A stretch of 34,684 bases of DNA, from positions 1 to 34,684 of IMG/VR virus record IMGVR_UViG_3300033153_012504; one strand, written 5' to 3'. Numbering within the stretch: the first letter of the stretch is position 1; every line of letters begins with the position of its first letter. The notes beneath the pieces are model-generated. The model had not been told where the DNA came from, ran no database searches, and worked only from the letters and a program-made list of their open reading frames with translations. The translations under genes and the position numbers were made by a program. Shown in pieces: positions 1 to 5,736 of this stretch. The DNA comes from a virus.

Positions 1-7
1 ATTAATA

Positions 8-77
8 GCGATTATGAGGAAAACCTAATCGGTTTTCCCAAATTCAAAATCAAAGATTTTGAACTTCTCATAATCGC
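8..77. repeat. Nested perfect hairpins forming a three-way junction
   Basis: An 11-bp perfect outer stem (GCGATTATGAG at 8-18, CTCATAATCGC at 67-77) encloses two further perfect hairpins: GGAAAACC/GGTTTTCC (18-25 with 31-38, loop TAATC) and TTCAAAATC/GATTTTGAA (43-51 with 55-63, loop AAA). Nearly every base is accounted for by a stem. It has no T-loop consensus or 7-bp acceptor stem, so it is not a tRNA. It could be a structured RNA, a cruciform, a replication element or the end of a mobile element. The structure is seen directly; the function is unknown. Confidence 0.75.
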
Positions 78-104
78 ATACATTAAATCCAATTCGGAGT
101 TTTG
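75..104. repeat. Left arm of interrupted inverted repeat
   Basis: The two blocks at 75-90 (CGCATACATTAAATCC) and 93-104 (TTCGGAGTTTTG) recur as reverse complement at 388-401 and 342-353. The first block differs by a 2-nt insertion and the second is a perfect 12-bp match. In the right arm the blocks are separated by 34 nt forming two hairpins; here only AA separates them. The arms enclose the gene at 122-334, as in a small mobile or cassette-like element. Confidence 0.7.
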
Positions 105-121
105 TCTCCAAGCGTTATAAA

Positions 122-334
122 ATGCCACAGATAAATAAAATGAAAAAAGCAATAGTTGAATCAAAGGTAATAGAGAATGCTAAATCAATAAAAACAAGAA
201 TTAAAGATAAAGTTTTTGATGATTTAAGTTATCTTTTTCAAGATAAATGGATTCAAGATAAAGATGTCAAAAACTTAATTCATTGTGTTATTGATTCAAC
301 TATTGAGAAATTATCTGAGGAGAGTAAAATATGA
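122..334 (+). CDS. Small hypothetical protein inside hairpin-bounded cassette
   Basis: A 70-residue, lysine-rich, probably all-helical protein with no family that I recognise, no cysteines and no membrane segment. An internal Met at residue 7 (codon at 140) is an alternative start, because a TATA-like TTATAAAA lies at 114-121, directly before the first ATG and about 22 nt before the second. The gene is flanked on both sides by inverted repeats and hairpins (8-104 and 342-401), which suggests it could move as a unit. A 128-nt gap separates it from the next gene. The coding call rests on the open frame and biased codons only. Confidence 0.5.
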   Translation: MPQINKMKKAIVESKVIENAKSIKTRIKDKVFDDLSYLFQDKWIQDKDVKNLIHCVIDSTIEKLSEESKI

Positions 335-341
335 TAATCGG

Positions 342-401
342 CAAAACTCCGAACTTTGCCTACGGCAATTTTTCCTTTCAGGAAAAAGGATTTAATATGC
401 G
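342..401. repeat. Right arm of inverted repeat with two internal hairpins
   Basis: The blocks CAAAACTCCGAA (342-353) and GGATTTAATATGCG (388-401) are reverse complements of the left arm at 75-104. Between them are two perfect hairpins: TTGCC/GGCAA (356-360 with 364-368, loop TAC) and TTTTTCC/GGAAAAA (369-375 with 381-387, loop TTTCA). GGCAAA at 340-345 can also pair with TTTGCC at 355-360. The hexamer GCGTTA occurs at 112-117 and again at 399-404, just outside this arm. The second hairpin could also act as a transcription terminator for the preceding gene. Confidence 0.65.
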
Positions 402-462
402 TTAAGGAGGAAAATCAAAAAAGAAAAACCTATATTGGAGGAAAATCAGAAGGATTAAGAAG

Positions 463-816
463 ATGAAAACAAAAACTGAAGAAGAACTTGAAAGAGAAAT
501 TGAGGAATATCAAAAAGATAATAAAAATTATTATTTTGAATGTAATAAATGTGGCAGAAGTTGGAATAACCCAGTACAAATACATTGTCCAGAGTGTCAT
601 ACAACAGCAGAGAAAGTTCTAATCCAAGAAGGTTATTTTAAAGAATTACATGCAAAACTTGAAGGTTACAGAAAAGCAAAAGAAGAATTTAATAAAAAAG
701 TTGAGAAGTTGAAATATTATCTTGATTGTGATTGGAGAAGTTATTCAAAAGAAACACAACAAGTTATTAAAGATATACAAGAAGAAATAGACAAAATCTT
801 CAAAGAGGAAAAATGA
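463..816 (+). CDS. Zinc-ribbon coiled-coil protein
   Basis: A 117-residue protein. A glutamate/lysine-rich helical N-terminus (about residues 4-22) is followed by a zinc ribbon built from two Cys pairs, CNKC and CPEC, near residues 27-45, and then by a long charged helix or coiled coil to the C-terminus. Small proteins of this shape are common in early regions of viruses, and I cannot assign a specific function. Zinc binding is inferred from the paired cysteines. A GGAGG lies about 25 nt upstream and the immediate upstream sequence is purine-rich. The stop overlaps the next start as ATGA, which points to translational coupling. Confidence 0.75.
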   Translation: MKTKTEEELEREIEEYQKDNKNYYFECNKCGRSWNNPVQIHCPECHTTAEKVLIQEGYFKELHAKLEGYRKAKEEFNKKVEKLKYYLDCDWRSYSKETQQVIKDIQEEIDKIFKEEK

Positions 817-1028
817 GAACTATAAAAGATTTAAATGCTGAAGTGAAGGTAATCACAGAACTAAAAAGTTTTGCAGATGAATGGCTGGAATATTTCAGGA
901 AAAAATATTCTATTGATGTCTCATCGATAGTTCCATTAACAGATAAAGATTATGAATTTGCTTCAATAGATAAATCAAAACAAGCATTATTTGCTTGTAT
1001 GTTTATTAAGAGGTTTTTTGAAAGATGA
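813..1028 (+). CDS. Small hypothetical protein
   Basis: A 71-residue, mixed charged and aromatic protein with no recognisable domain. It starts inside the stop of the zinc-ribbon gene (ATGA overlap) and its own stop overlaps the next start in the same way. That arrangement is the main support for it being a real gene. The C-terminal part (residues 50-71) is helix-prone with Cys62 and ends in a Phe/Arg-rich segment. Function unknown. Confidence 0.65.
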   Translation: MRTIKDLNAEVKVITELKSFADEWLEYFRKKYSIDVSSIVPLTDKDYEFASIDKSKQALFACMFIKRFFER

Positions 1029-1282
1029 AACAAGAAAGTTTGAGAACATTCGCTTTGTTGGAATTATTTGAAAAAGGTCCAGAATCTCTAAGAAAAGCTA
1101 CAGAATGGACAGCATCTAATGAATTTATAACAGAGAATTTCCTTAATGAAATGCGGAGAAAAAGATTGATTAATTGTAAAAGATTTGGTAAGTGGGGGAT
1201 TACTCCGAAAGGAAAAAAACATTTAGAAATGTTAAGAAAAAAGAAACAATATGAATTAAAATCTAAATTAAACAGGAGGTAA
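1025..1282 (+). CDS. Winged-helix DNA-binding protein (probable)
   Basis: An 85-residue basic protein. Residues 5-45 look like the helices of a winged helix-turn-helix. They are followed by RRKRLINCKRFGKWGITPKG (about residues 44-63), which has the strand, wing and 'TPKGKKHLE' ending typical of PadR/MarR-like or archaeal wHTH proteins. It is probably a virus-encoded transcription regulator of the early operon. It overlaps the previous gene by 4 nt, and the next gene follows 4 nt later behind a strong AGGAGGT ribosome-binding site. The fold is inferred from pattern only. Confidence 0.6.
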   Translation: MKQESLRTFALLELFEKGPESLRKATEWTASNEFITENFLNEMRRKRLINCKRFGKWGITPKGKKHLEMLRKKKQYELKSKLNRR

Positions 1283-1286
1283 AAAA

Positions 1287-1715
1287 ATGGAATATAACAA
1301 TCGTGAAGGACACGTAGTAGCTATTAGCCCTAAAACTAAAGCTGTATGTATTAAATATGAAGATGACATTGAAGGAGAATGGTTTAACTTGGGACAAAGT
1401 GTTAAATTAGAATACATCAACAAAGGAGAGTGCGAGTTTAATTTCCAGGAAACAGAAGAAGGACAGAATAATATTTTAACTTTTGTTAAAATGAAAAAAT
1501 CTGAGAAAAACTACAAAGCTTCAAACGGAAAATCAGGGTTTAATACAGGAAATTCCTTTGAGATGAATGATGAGACAAAGAGAATGGCTGCATTAAAATA
1601 TGCTTCCAATATCTATCAAGGTTCAAGTGATGAAGAGAAATTCAAAAAGCTTGTTGGAAGCATAGGTTTTTTTATTGAAGAAGGCTATTGGCCAGTAGAA
1701 GAAGAAAAAGTTTAA
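1287..1715 (+). CDS. Hypothetical protein, possible OB-fold N-terminus
   Basis: A 142-residue acidic protein preceded by one of the best Shine-Dalgarno sites in the window (AGGAGGT, 8 nt before the ATG), so it is probably well expressed. Residues 1-68 are beta-rich with alternating hydrophobics and resemble a small OB-like barrel. Residues 70-90 are a polar linker rich in Gly, Ser and Asn. Residues 92-135 are helical. A beta-barrel plus an acidic tail recalls viral single-strand DNA-binding proteins, but no diagnostic motif is visible, so that role is only a suggestion. The next gene begins 1 nt after the stop (TAAAATG). Confidence 0.65.
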   Translation: MEYNNREGHVVAISPKTKAVCIKYEDDIEGEWFNLGQSVKLEYINKGECEFNFQETEEGQNNILTFVKMKKSEKNYKASNGKSGFNTGNSFEMNDETKRMAALKYASNIYQGSSDEEKFKKLVGSIGFFIEEGYWPVEEEKV

Positions 1716-1716
1716 A

Positions 1717-1953
1717 ATGAGAAGGTATCTATTCCAGAAAGCAAATTGGCTTTTAAAAAATAGAGACCTAAAAATAATTAGCGAAACACCACATAGTTTG
1801 CGTGTGAAAGTTGGGGAGTATGAGGTTGTGGTTAAATATAGAAATCATAACCTTCTGCTTCTCTGCACCTGCACATCAGAAATAAAACAATCAAGATTAT
1901 GCTCACATAAAATCGCAGCATTATCCTATTTAGCATGGAAAAAATCAAAATAG
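1717..1953 (+). CDS. Stand-alone SWIM zinc-finger protein
   Basis: A 78-residue protein with a C-terminal SWIM motif: CTC near residues 50-52 followed by CSH near 62-64 (the C-x-C...C-x-H pattern). The basic N-terminus (about 35 residues) and a beta-hairpin precede it. SWIM fingers bind DNA or protein partners and often occur as domains of helicases, recombination mediators or MULE transposases; here the domain is almost alone. A second SWIM protein lies at 2680-3072 in the same operon. The stop is TAG, so UAG is a stop in this genome. Confidence 0.7.
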   Translation: MRRYLFQKANWLLKNRDLKIISETPHSLRVKVGEYEVVVKYRNHNLLLLCTCTSEIKQSRLCSHKIAALSYLAWKKSK

Positions 1954-2099
1954 CAAAAGAAACAATGCACCCTTTATATCAAAAAGGAGATAAATTTGAG
2001 ATTATAAAGTTAAATTCAGACCCTGATTTAGTGCCAATTATAGCGAAAAGGCTTAAAACAGGAGACATGTATGGATTTTACGAAGGTGAATTAGAATGA
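1935..2099 (+). CDS. Small hypothetical protein (54 aa)
   Basis: An ATG at 1935 opens a 54-codon frame that ends in TGA at 2097-2099. It overlaps the SWIM gene by 19 nt upstream and the HNH gene by the ATGA arrangement downstream, which fills an otherwise empty gap in a tightly packed operon. The product has a short basic N-terminus (MEKIKIAKETM), then a mixed segment with KGDKFEIIKL and an acidic end. No family recognised. The context makes it a probable real gene. Confidence 0.6.
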   Translation: MEKIKIAKETMHPLYQKGDKFEIIKLNSDPDLVPIIAKRLKTGDMYGFYEGELE

Positions 2100-2299
2100 T
2101 TACAGAAAGGCAAAAGCAAGTATTAAGAGAATTAGTTAATTTTAAGTGCGAACATTGCGGTAAGCATGAAAATAAAGCAGGAAAACTTGAACCTCATAGA
2201 TTAGTAAGAGGTTACAAAGGAGGAGAATATGCTCCTTCAAATATTAAAATGTTATGTAAAGAATGCCACAAAGAATTTCATGGAGGTGAATTTACATGA
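2096..2299 (+). CDS. HNH endonuclease-like protein
   Basis: A 67-residue minimal HNH domain: CEHC zinc knuckle at residues 18-21, the catalytic-type histidine in EPHRL (His34), an Asn in PSNIKML, and the second knuckle CKECHKEFH near 54-62. HNH proteins of this size nick or cleave DNA and occur as homing endonucleases or packaging-associated nucleases in viruses. It sits in the early zinc-protein operon and is not next to terL, so a packaging role is not obvious. A second, different HNH gene is at 4776-5015. Confidence 0.8.
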   Translation: MITERQKQVLRELVNFKCEHCGKHENKAGKLEPHRLVRGYKGGEYAPSNIKMLCKECHKEFHGGEFT

Positions 2300-2358
2300 A
2301 GTTTATCTGTAAAGAATGCCTCCAAAAGACAAACCAATCATCAAAATGGAAAAGTTAA
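2296..2358 (+). CDS. Very small zinc-knuckle ORF
   Basis: A 20-codon frame starting in the stop of the HNH gene (ATGA overlap). The product has one CKEC knuckle followed by a polar tail, which resembles half of a zinc ribbon. It may be a real microprotein, a decayed zinc-ribbon gene, or chance. Support is only the overlap and the cysteine pair. Confidence 0.3.
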   Translation: MKFICKECLQKTNQSSKWKS

Positions 2359-2399
2359 AATTAATATAAAAATAAAAATCTAAATTAGAAGGCAAAAAA

Positions 2400-2687
2400 A
2401 TGAAAAATAAAATAGAAAAAGAACTTAAAAGAAAAATTGGAAATCTCTTGATTAAAGAATTTGGCATAGAAAGTTTGCCTTCAACCTGCGATAATATTAA
2501 AGATTTAATTCCTTATTTAAAAAGAGAAGCAAAACAAGAATTTAAGAAAAAAGTTGAAGAATTAGAAAAAAAATGTAAATTAGTTGAACTATGGGATGGG
2601 ACTGAATTATGGGTAGTTGAATGGCAAGAAATAAACAAAATTATCCGTCGTTTTGATAATGTTAAGAAAAAACAGAAAAATGTATGA
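2400..2687 (+). CDS. Helical/coiled-coil hypothetical protein
   Basis: A 95-residue, strongly charged, helix-rich protein. Residues 41-62 are Lys/Glu heptad-like and include an EELEKKCK segment, followed by a Trp-rich stretch (ELWDGTELWVVEW, around residues 63-75). No family recognised. A-rich sequence precedes the ATG rather than a Shine-Dalgarno site. The 3' end overlaps the following SWIM-containing gene. Confidence 0.65.
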   Translation: MKNKIEKELKRKIGNLLIKEFGIESLPSTCDNIKDLIPYLKREAKQEFKKKVEELEKKCKLVELWDGTELWVVEWQEINKIIRRFDNVKKKQKNV

Positions 2688-3072
2688 AAAAATATCAGCA
2701 AATATAGAAAGCGAAGAAAGGCCAGAATTCCTAACTACTGAAACTGTAATTAAGTGGTCAAATACTTACAAAAGATTGGAAATGTTAGAAAAAGACGGAA
2801 AGTTTAAAACATATTCTATTAGAAAGAAAGCTCTTCGTTTTGTGGAAAATGAATGTATTGATTATGACAGAGAGAAAAAATGTTTTATTTGTAATCCTAT
2901 TCCAGGATACAATTCCACAAAGTATGAGATAAAAAATAACTATAAATTCTCTTCTGGCTTTGAATGTAATTGCCAATTCCATCAGAAAGTTGTCGTCGAT
3001 AGACCAGAATTAATGTGTTCACATTGCTTAGCATTATTATTACAATTAAAAATATGGAACTGGAAAAAATAA
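2680..3072 (+). CDS. Second SWIM zinc-finger protein
   Basis: About 130 residues, with a C-terminal SWIM finger: CNC then CSH 20 residues later, the C-x-C...C-x-H pattern, followed by a hydrophobic helix and a Trp/Lys ending like that of the SWIM protein at 1717-1953. The N-terminal part is basic, and two further cysteines (CFIC) lie near the middle. The start is uncertain: ATG at 2680 gives the smallest overlap (8 nt) with the upstream gene, while ATG at 2659 and TTG at 2653 are in frame. Two SWIM proteins in 1.4 kb suggest an ancestral duplication or two partners in one DNA-processing complex. Confidence 0.7.
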   Translation: MYEKISANIESEERPEFLTTETVIKWSNTYKRLEMLEKDGKFKTYSIRKKALRFVENECIDYDREKKCFICNPIPGYNSTKYEIKNNYKFSSGFECNCQFHQKVVVDRPELMCSHCLALLLQLKIWNWKK

Positions 3073-3255
3073 ATGGGAAAAAGAGTAAAAAAGATTTGTG
3101 AAGAGTGTGGAAAAGAAATAGTCAGATTTAGAAGGTATAAATTTAGAAAAATATGTTTTAATTGTTGGAGAAAAAAGATGCATATAATTATGGTACCAAT
3201 TAGAATCACCAAAACAATTAAATATCCATATAACTTAATGAGAGTATGGAAGTGA
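3073..3255 (+). CDS. Small zinc-ribbon protein
   Basis: A 60-residue, very basic protein. CEEC (residues 9-12) and CFNC (near 28-31) form a treble-clef or ribbon-like knuckle pair within the first 32 residues; the rest is basic and hydrophobic. The start codon abuts the previous stop (TAAATG). Probably nucleic-acid binding, by charge and zinc motif. No specific family recognised. Confidence 0.65.
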   Translation: MGKRVKKICEECGKEIVRFRRYKFRKICFNCWRKKMHIIMVPIRITKTIKYPYNLMRVWK

Positions 3256-3842
3256 AAAAATTGGATAATCTTGGCGGCAAAGCTCAGGAAAAAGCAATTA
3301 AGATGAAATCCGAAGGAATGTCTTATTCTGCTATTGCAGATGAATTAAACAAAGAGTTTTTAAGTAGTTTAACAGATAATGATGTCCGTTCATTTTTGAG
3401 GAGACATGATGATGCAGCATTCAAATTAATGAAAGAAAGTAAAAACTTCAAAGTCAAAATGGCAAAACATTATTTTGATACATTAGAGAAAGTTAATGAA
3501 TTATGTGATGAGATGTGGAAATTATTTTATGATATGAAAGATAATCCAGAATATACTCAAAAAGTTTTCTTTTGCAAGAAATGTGGTGCTTCAAATAATG
3601 TTAATATTCCTAATAGGTCTACTTTAGTTAAAATAGCAGAACATTTGCTAAATCAAATTAAACATGTTGATGCTGTTTTAGGCAGAATGCAGAAAAAACA
3701 ATTAAATATTACTTATAACTTTACAGAATTGACTGCTAAATTACAGAAGATTATGCCTGAAATCTATGCCCGCGATGAGCGAAAAGGACTAATAAAAATA
3801 AAACAAAAAAGAAAAATAAAAAAAATAAAAGAATATGCTTGA
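3246..3842 (+). CDS. HTH protein with zinc knuckle (terminase small subunit-like?)
   Basis: A 198-residue protein. Residues 9-37 form a clear helix-turn-helix (KAIKMKSEGMSYSAIADELN), the type used by resolvases and many terminase small subunits. A long helical middle follows, then one CKKC knuckle near residue 111, a second helical segment (TLVKIAEHLLNQIKHVD) and a very basic Lys-rich tail. HTH plus coiled coil plus basic tail suits a terminase small subunit, and no other candidate lies in the window, but terL is 15 kb away. A transcription regulator is equally possible. It is the last gene of the early rightward operon and overlaps the previous gene by 10 nt. Confidence 0.6.
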   Translation: MEVKKLDNLGGKAQEKAIKMKSEGMSYSAIADELNKEFLSSLTDNDVRSFLRRHDDAAFKLMKESKNFKVKMAKHYFDTLEKVNELCDEMWKLFYDMKDNPEYTQKVFFCKKCGASNNVNIPNRSTLVKIAEHLLNQIKHVDAVLGRMQKKQLNITYNFTELTAKLQKIMPEIYARDERKGLIKIKQKRKIKKIKEYA

Positions 3843-4141
3843 TTATTTAATAATATTATGGATGAGTCTTGAAGATTACTTTTCAGATTCTTCTATTCTA
3901 TGTTAAATACCTTTACAAGTGATTTTGCCTTTAAATAGATTATGATATCTCAAAATTAACAAAAATCGCCTTTAAATATATATAAAAATTGTAGTGTTAT
4001 TCACGAATAAATACAGAAAAAGGCATTTTCAGGCATTTTTTCAGGCATTTTTTTAGGCATTTTTTTAGGCATTTTTTTTTATAGGCAAAAATTAAAGAAT
4101 TATATAAAAAATATTCAGGAAATTAGAAATAAAGAAAAAGA
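3843..4141. other. Convergent intergenic region with repeats
   Basis: No convincing gene. A 23-codon frame at 3835-3906 (ATG inside the preceding gene) is too weak to call. The region holds two copies of GCCTTTAAATA (3927-3937 and 3968-3978). The second runs into a strong TATA-like stretch, TTTAAATATATATAAAA (3971-3987), pointing right. The AGGCATTTTTT repeats at 4021-4083 follow. It separates the rightward early operon from the leftward ATPase operon. Confidence 0.6.
4021..4083 (+). terminator. Tandem AGGCA-T-tract repeats, likely terminator
   Basis: Five units of AGGCAT followed by 3 to 9 T start at 4021, 4031, 4043, 4055 and 4067, mostly 12 bp apart; a partial sixth AGGCA is at 4083. Archaeal RNA polymerase terminates at runs of T in the non-template strand without needing a hairpin, so successive T-tracts would make a strong stop for rightward transcription just before the convergent gene. 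The repeat is seen directly; the terminator role is inferred. Confidence 0.6.
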
Positions 4142-4762
4142 TTATTTCTTCTTTTTTAAGATAAAAATATCTTTGTTGTCTTTCTTGCTGTCAAGCCACC
4201 CATTATAAGAAAAAGTATATTTATAAGTTTTATCTGTAATAAGATAAAATGTATTAATTGGAATATCCAAGCCATAAGAAGAGCTGCTTTCTATCCCTAA
4301 AACAAGCCTCTTAACCTTTGTCCCATTTACTAATAAACTATAATCTACTGATTTGACTATAAAATTTTCAAAAATCCCACAAATAAACTTATTCCAAAAG
4401 CCACCTTGTGCAGTTGAGATTATTAGATAGTCATTTAGGTGTGCGATTCTGTTAAAAAATCTTTTAAGTCGCTGCAGATTGTCGTTTCTGTTTCTTGTGT
4501 TGAACAAATCTGCAAACTCATCAATAAAGATAACACTATCTTTAGTTTTTAAGTTTAAAATATCTTCTTTGGAATGAAGGATTTTAATGCCTTTTTTCAT
4601 TAGATAAGGGTGTAAACTTTCAGCTACACCCAAAACATAAACTTCTGTTTTATATTTTTCTTTGAAATCACACAGGAGATTTAAAACTAAACTTGTTTTT
4701 CCTGAGTTTACTCCCCCAATTACTCCCAAAAATCTGCTTTTTTCTAAAATTTTTTTTAACAT
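4142..4762 (-). CDS. P-loop ATPase (FtsK/HerA- or Zot-like)
   Basis: A 206-residue ATPase. Walker A is GGVNSGKT at residues 16-23. Walker B is VIFIDE at 77-82, followed by a possible sensor segment in which polar residues and Gln end a strand (LIISTAQ, near 113-119). This layout resembles small DNA-pumping or virion-assembly ATPases of the A32/FtsK-HerA and Zot groups rather than terminases. It is the last gene of a three-gene leftward operon with an HNH protein and a small membrane protein. A second NTPase beside terL is unusual for a tailed virus, so this operon may come from another element. Family placement is by motif pattern only. Confidence 0.7.
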   Translation of the reverse strand: MLKKILEKSRFLGVIGGVNSGKTSLVLNLLCDFKEKYKTEVYVLGVAESLHPYLMKKGIKILHSKEDILNLKTKDSVIFIDEFADLFNTRNRNDNLQRLKRFFNRIAHLNDYLIISTAQGGFWNKFICGIFENFIVKSVDYSLLVNGTKVKRLVLGIESSSSYGLDIPINTFYLITDKTYKYTFSYNGWLDSKKDNKDIFILKKKK

Positions 4763-4775
4763 TTTGCTGGTTTTT

Positions 4776-5015
4776 TCATTTTCTTTTATTTTTTGGTGTT
4801 CCTTTTTGGTATTTTGAAGGATATTTAGTTTTGAGTTTGATTTTATGAATCTTATTATGACAATTAATACACAGAGTCATACAATTAGACGGATGGTTGT
4901 TAAATTGTTGGGATAAAGGGATTTTGTGGTGAATTGTAAGGTTTTTAGTAGAACCACAATTTTCACAATATTTTTTTAAGTATCTTCTGCTTTTTCTTCT
5001 GATTTCTTTTTTCAT
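4776..5015 (-). CDS. HNH endonuclease
   Basis: A 79-residue basic protein with a full HNH core: CENC knuckle (residues 18-21), the catalytic-type HHK (His29-His30), the Asn in SNCMTLC, and CINCHNKIH (near 49-57). The tail is Lys-rich. It would nick or cut double-stranded DNA with a single metal ion, as known for the family. It lies 13 nt upstream of the ATPase gene and 9 nt downstream of the small membrane protein gene, in one leftward unit. It is not closely similar to the other HNH protein at 2096-2299. Confidence 0.8.
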   Translation of the reverse strand: MKKEIRRKSRRYLKKYCENCGSTKNLTIHHKIPLSQQFNNHPSNCMTLCINCHNKIHKIKLKTKYPSKYQKGTPKNKRK

Positions 5016-5024
5016 TTTGAAATT

Positions 5025-5162
5025 TTAGTTTTTTGTTAGTTTTAATCCGATAGGAAGCAACCATAAAGAACAAAGAGGAAGCAAAGCAATAATAATGATT
5101 CCTATTCCTAAGGTTTTTTTCCATTTTTGTTTATTATGAATTGTTTTTTCTTGCTGTTTCAT
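5025..5162 (-). CDS. Small single-pass membrane protein (45 aa)
   Basis: A 45-codon frame on the minus strand with ATG at 5162-5160 and TAA at 5027-5025. The first 16 residues are polar and basic. Residues 18-40 are a continuous hydrophobic membrane segment (LGIGIIIIALLPLCSLWLL and onward), and a short Lys tail follows. It is first in the leftward operon with the HNH and ATPase genes and sits 25 nt behind a TATA box, which supports it strongly despite its size. A membrane anchor or docking partner for the ATPase would fit, but that is inference. Confidence 0.65.
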   Translation of the reverse strand: MKQQEKTIHNKQKWKKTLGIGIIIIALLPLCSLWLLPIGLKLTKN

Positions 5163-5183
5163 ATTAGAATATAAGAATTATTA

Positions 5184-5191
5184 TTTATAAA
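5184..5191 (-). promoter_or_regulatory. TATA box of leftward operon
   Basis: TTTATAAA is centred 25-26 nt upstream of the ATG at 5162, with purine-rich BRE-like sequence (AAGAAAAG on the minus strand) directly before it. That spacing would place transcription start at or next to the start codon and give a leaderless mRNA, as is common in archaea. Confidence 0.6.
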
Positions 5192-5352
5192 CTTTTCTTA
5201 CTATTTTTAGATTACAACAATAGATAGTTAATTATTGTAAAGTAGCAATAAAACTCTTGTCATATTCTCATAAAAGTTCTTGTCTGCGTCAGCAAACAAA
5301 TAATAAATATCTATACTTAATCAATTAAGATTCATCCCTCTTTGGAAGAATA

Positions 5353-5397
5353 ATCTATTTATATCTATTTATATCTGTTTATATTTATTTATATTTA
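5353..5397. repeat. Tandem 10-bp AT-rich repeat
   Basis: Four consecutive copies of ATCTATTTAT (5353-5362, 5363-5372, 5373-5382 with A to G, 5383-5392 with C to T) are followed by a partial copy. A 10-bp period places each unit on the same face of the helix, which suits a bent or easily unwound site such as an origin, or a set of protein-binding sites. Confidence 0.7.
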
Positions 5398-5637
5398 TAT
5401 CTATTTTTTTAGTTTTTTAAGTATAATTTTTAAGAATTTTTTAGTATAAAATATACTACATAAGAAATAATACTCACTAAAAATAAAAATATTTACTAAT
5501 TTTAAAGGGGGGGCTTTGTGATTTTTATAAGTGGAGATTTGTCTCTTAATAACTCTTAAATTTGTAGCAAAAAATTTCAAAAAAGACAAAAAAAAGAATA
5601 AGAACTCTCGATAAGAAAAAACAAGACAAAAGAAAAC

Positions 5638-5663
5638 TTTATAAACTAAAATATCTTATAAAT
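5638..5663 (+). promoter_or_regulatory. Tandem TATA boxes for the thermosome operon
   Basis: TTTATAAA (5638-5645) and TTATAAAT (5656-5663) are both rightward TATA candidates. Using the usual spacing of about 26 nt, they predict transcription starts near 5668 and 5686. These lie just before and just after the left arm of the inverted repeat at 5672-5684, so the two transcripts would differ in whether they carry a hairpin over the first start codon. Confidence 0.5.
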
Positions 5664-5671
5664 CATATGAT

Positions 5672-5736
5672 ATCCATATTACTCAACATAAATTTGCTCC
5701 AAATAAAATTGAAATTCCGCAAAGAGTAATATGGAT
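5672..5736 (+). promoter_or_regulatory. Inverted repeat covering the first start codon
   Basis: A perfect 13-bp inverted repeat, ATCCATATTACTC (5672-5684) and GAGTAATATGGAT (5724-5736). The right arm contains the ATG at 5731. A further 5-bp helix, TTTGC (5693-5697) with GCAAA (5719-5723), stacks directly inside it. In RNA this would bury the start codon; in DNA it could be an operator. The repeat is seen directly; regulation is inferred. Confidence 0.65.

Larger units (their letters stand above)
5163..5730. other. Repeat-rich divergent intergenic region
   Basis: 568 bp without a supported gene between the leftward ATPase operon and the rightward thermosome operon. It contains a TATA box for each direction, a 14-bp inverted repeat CTTAAT-CA-ATTAAG (5316-5329), 10-bp tandem repeats (5353-5397), a run of seven G at 5507-5513 that is striking in such AT-rich DNA, and an inverted repeat over the first rightward start codon. 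This combination fits a control region and possibly a replication origin. The only long frame (minus strand, 5401-5589) lacks an ATG. Confidence 0.55.

Noticed and set aside
8-77. tRNA-like cloverleaf
   Set aside because: Stem lengths are 11, 8 and 9 bp with 5- and 3-nt loops; there is no T-loop or D-loop consensus and no 7-bp acceptor stem.
1-410. Integron cassette with attC sites
   Set aside because: The architecture (gene followed by paired hairpins and GCGTTA) is suggestive, but the core pair RYYYAAC/GTTRRRY is not present: GTTATAA and GTTAAGG are imperfect and no matching RYYYAAC lies at the other side. No integrase is in the window.
5401-5589. Minus-strand 62-codon open frame in the divergent intergenic region
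   Set aside because: It has only a TTG start and no ATG, overlaps a G7 run and AT-rich repeats, and shows no family pattern, ribosome-binding site or TATA box at the right distance.
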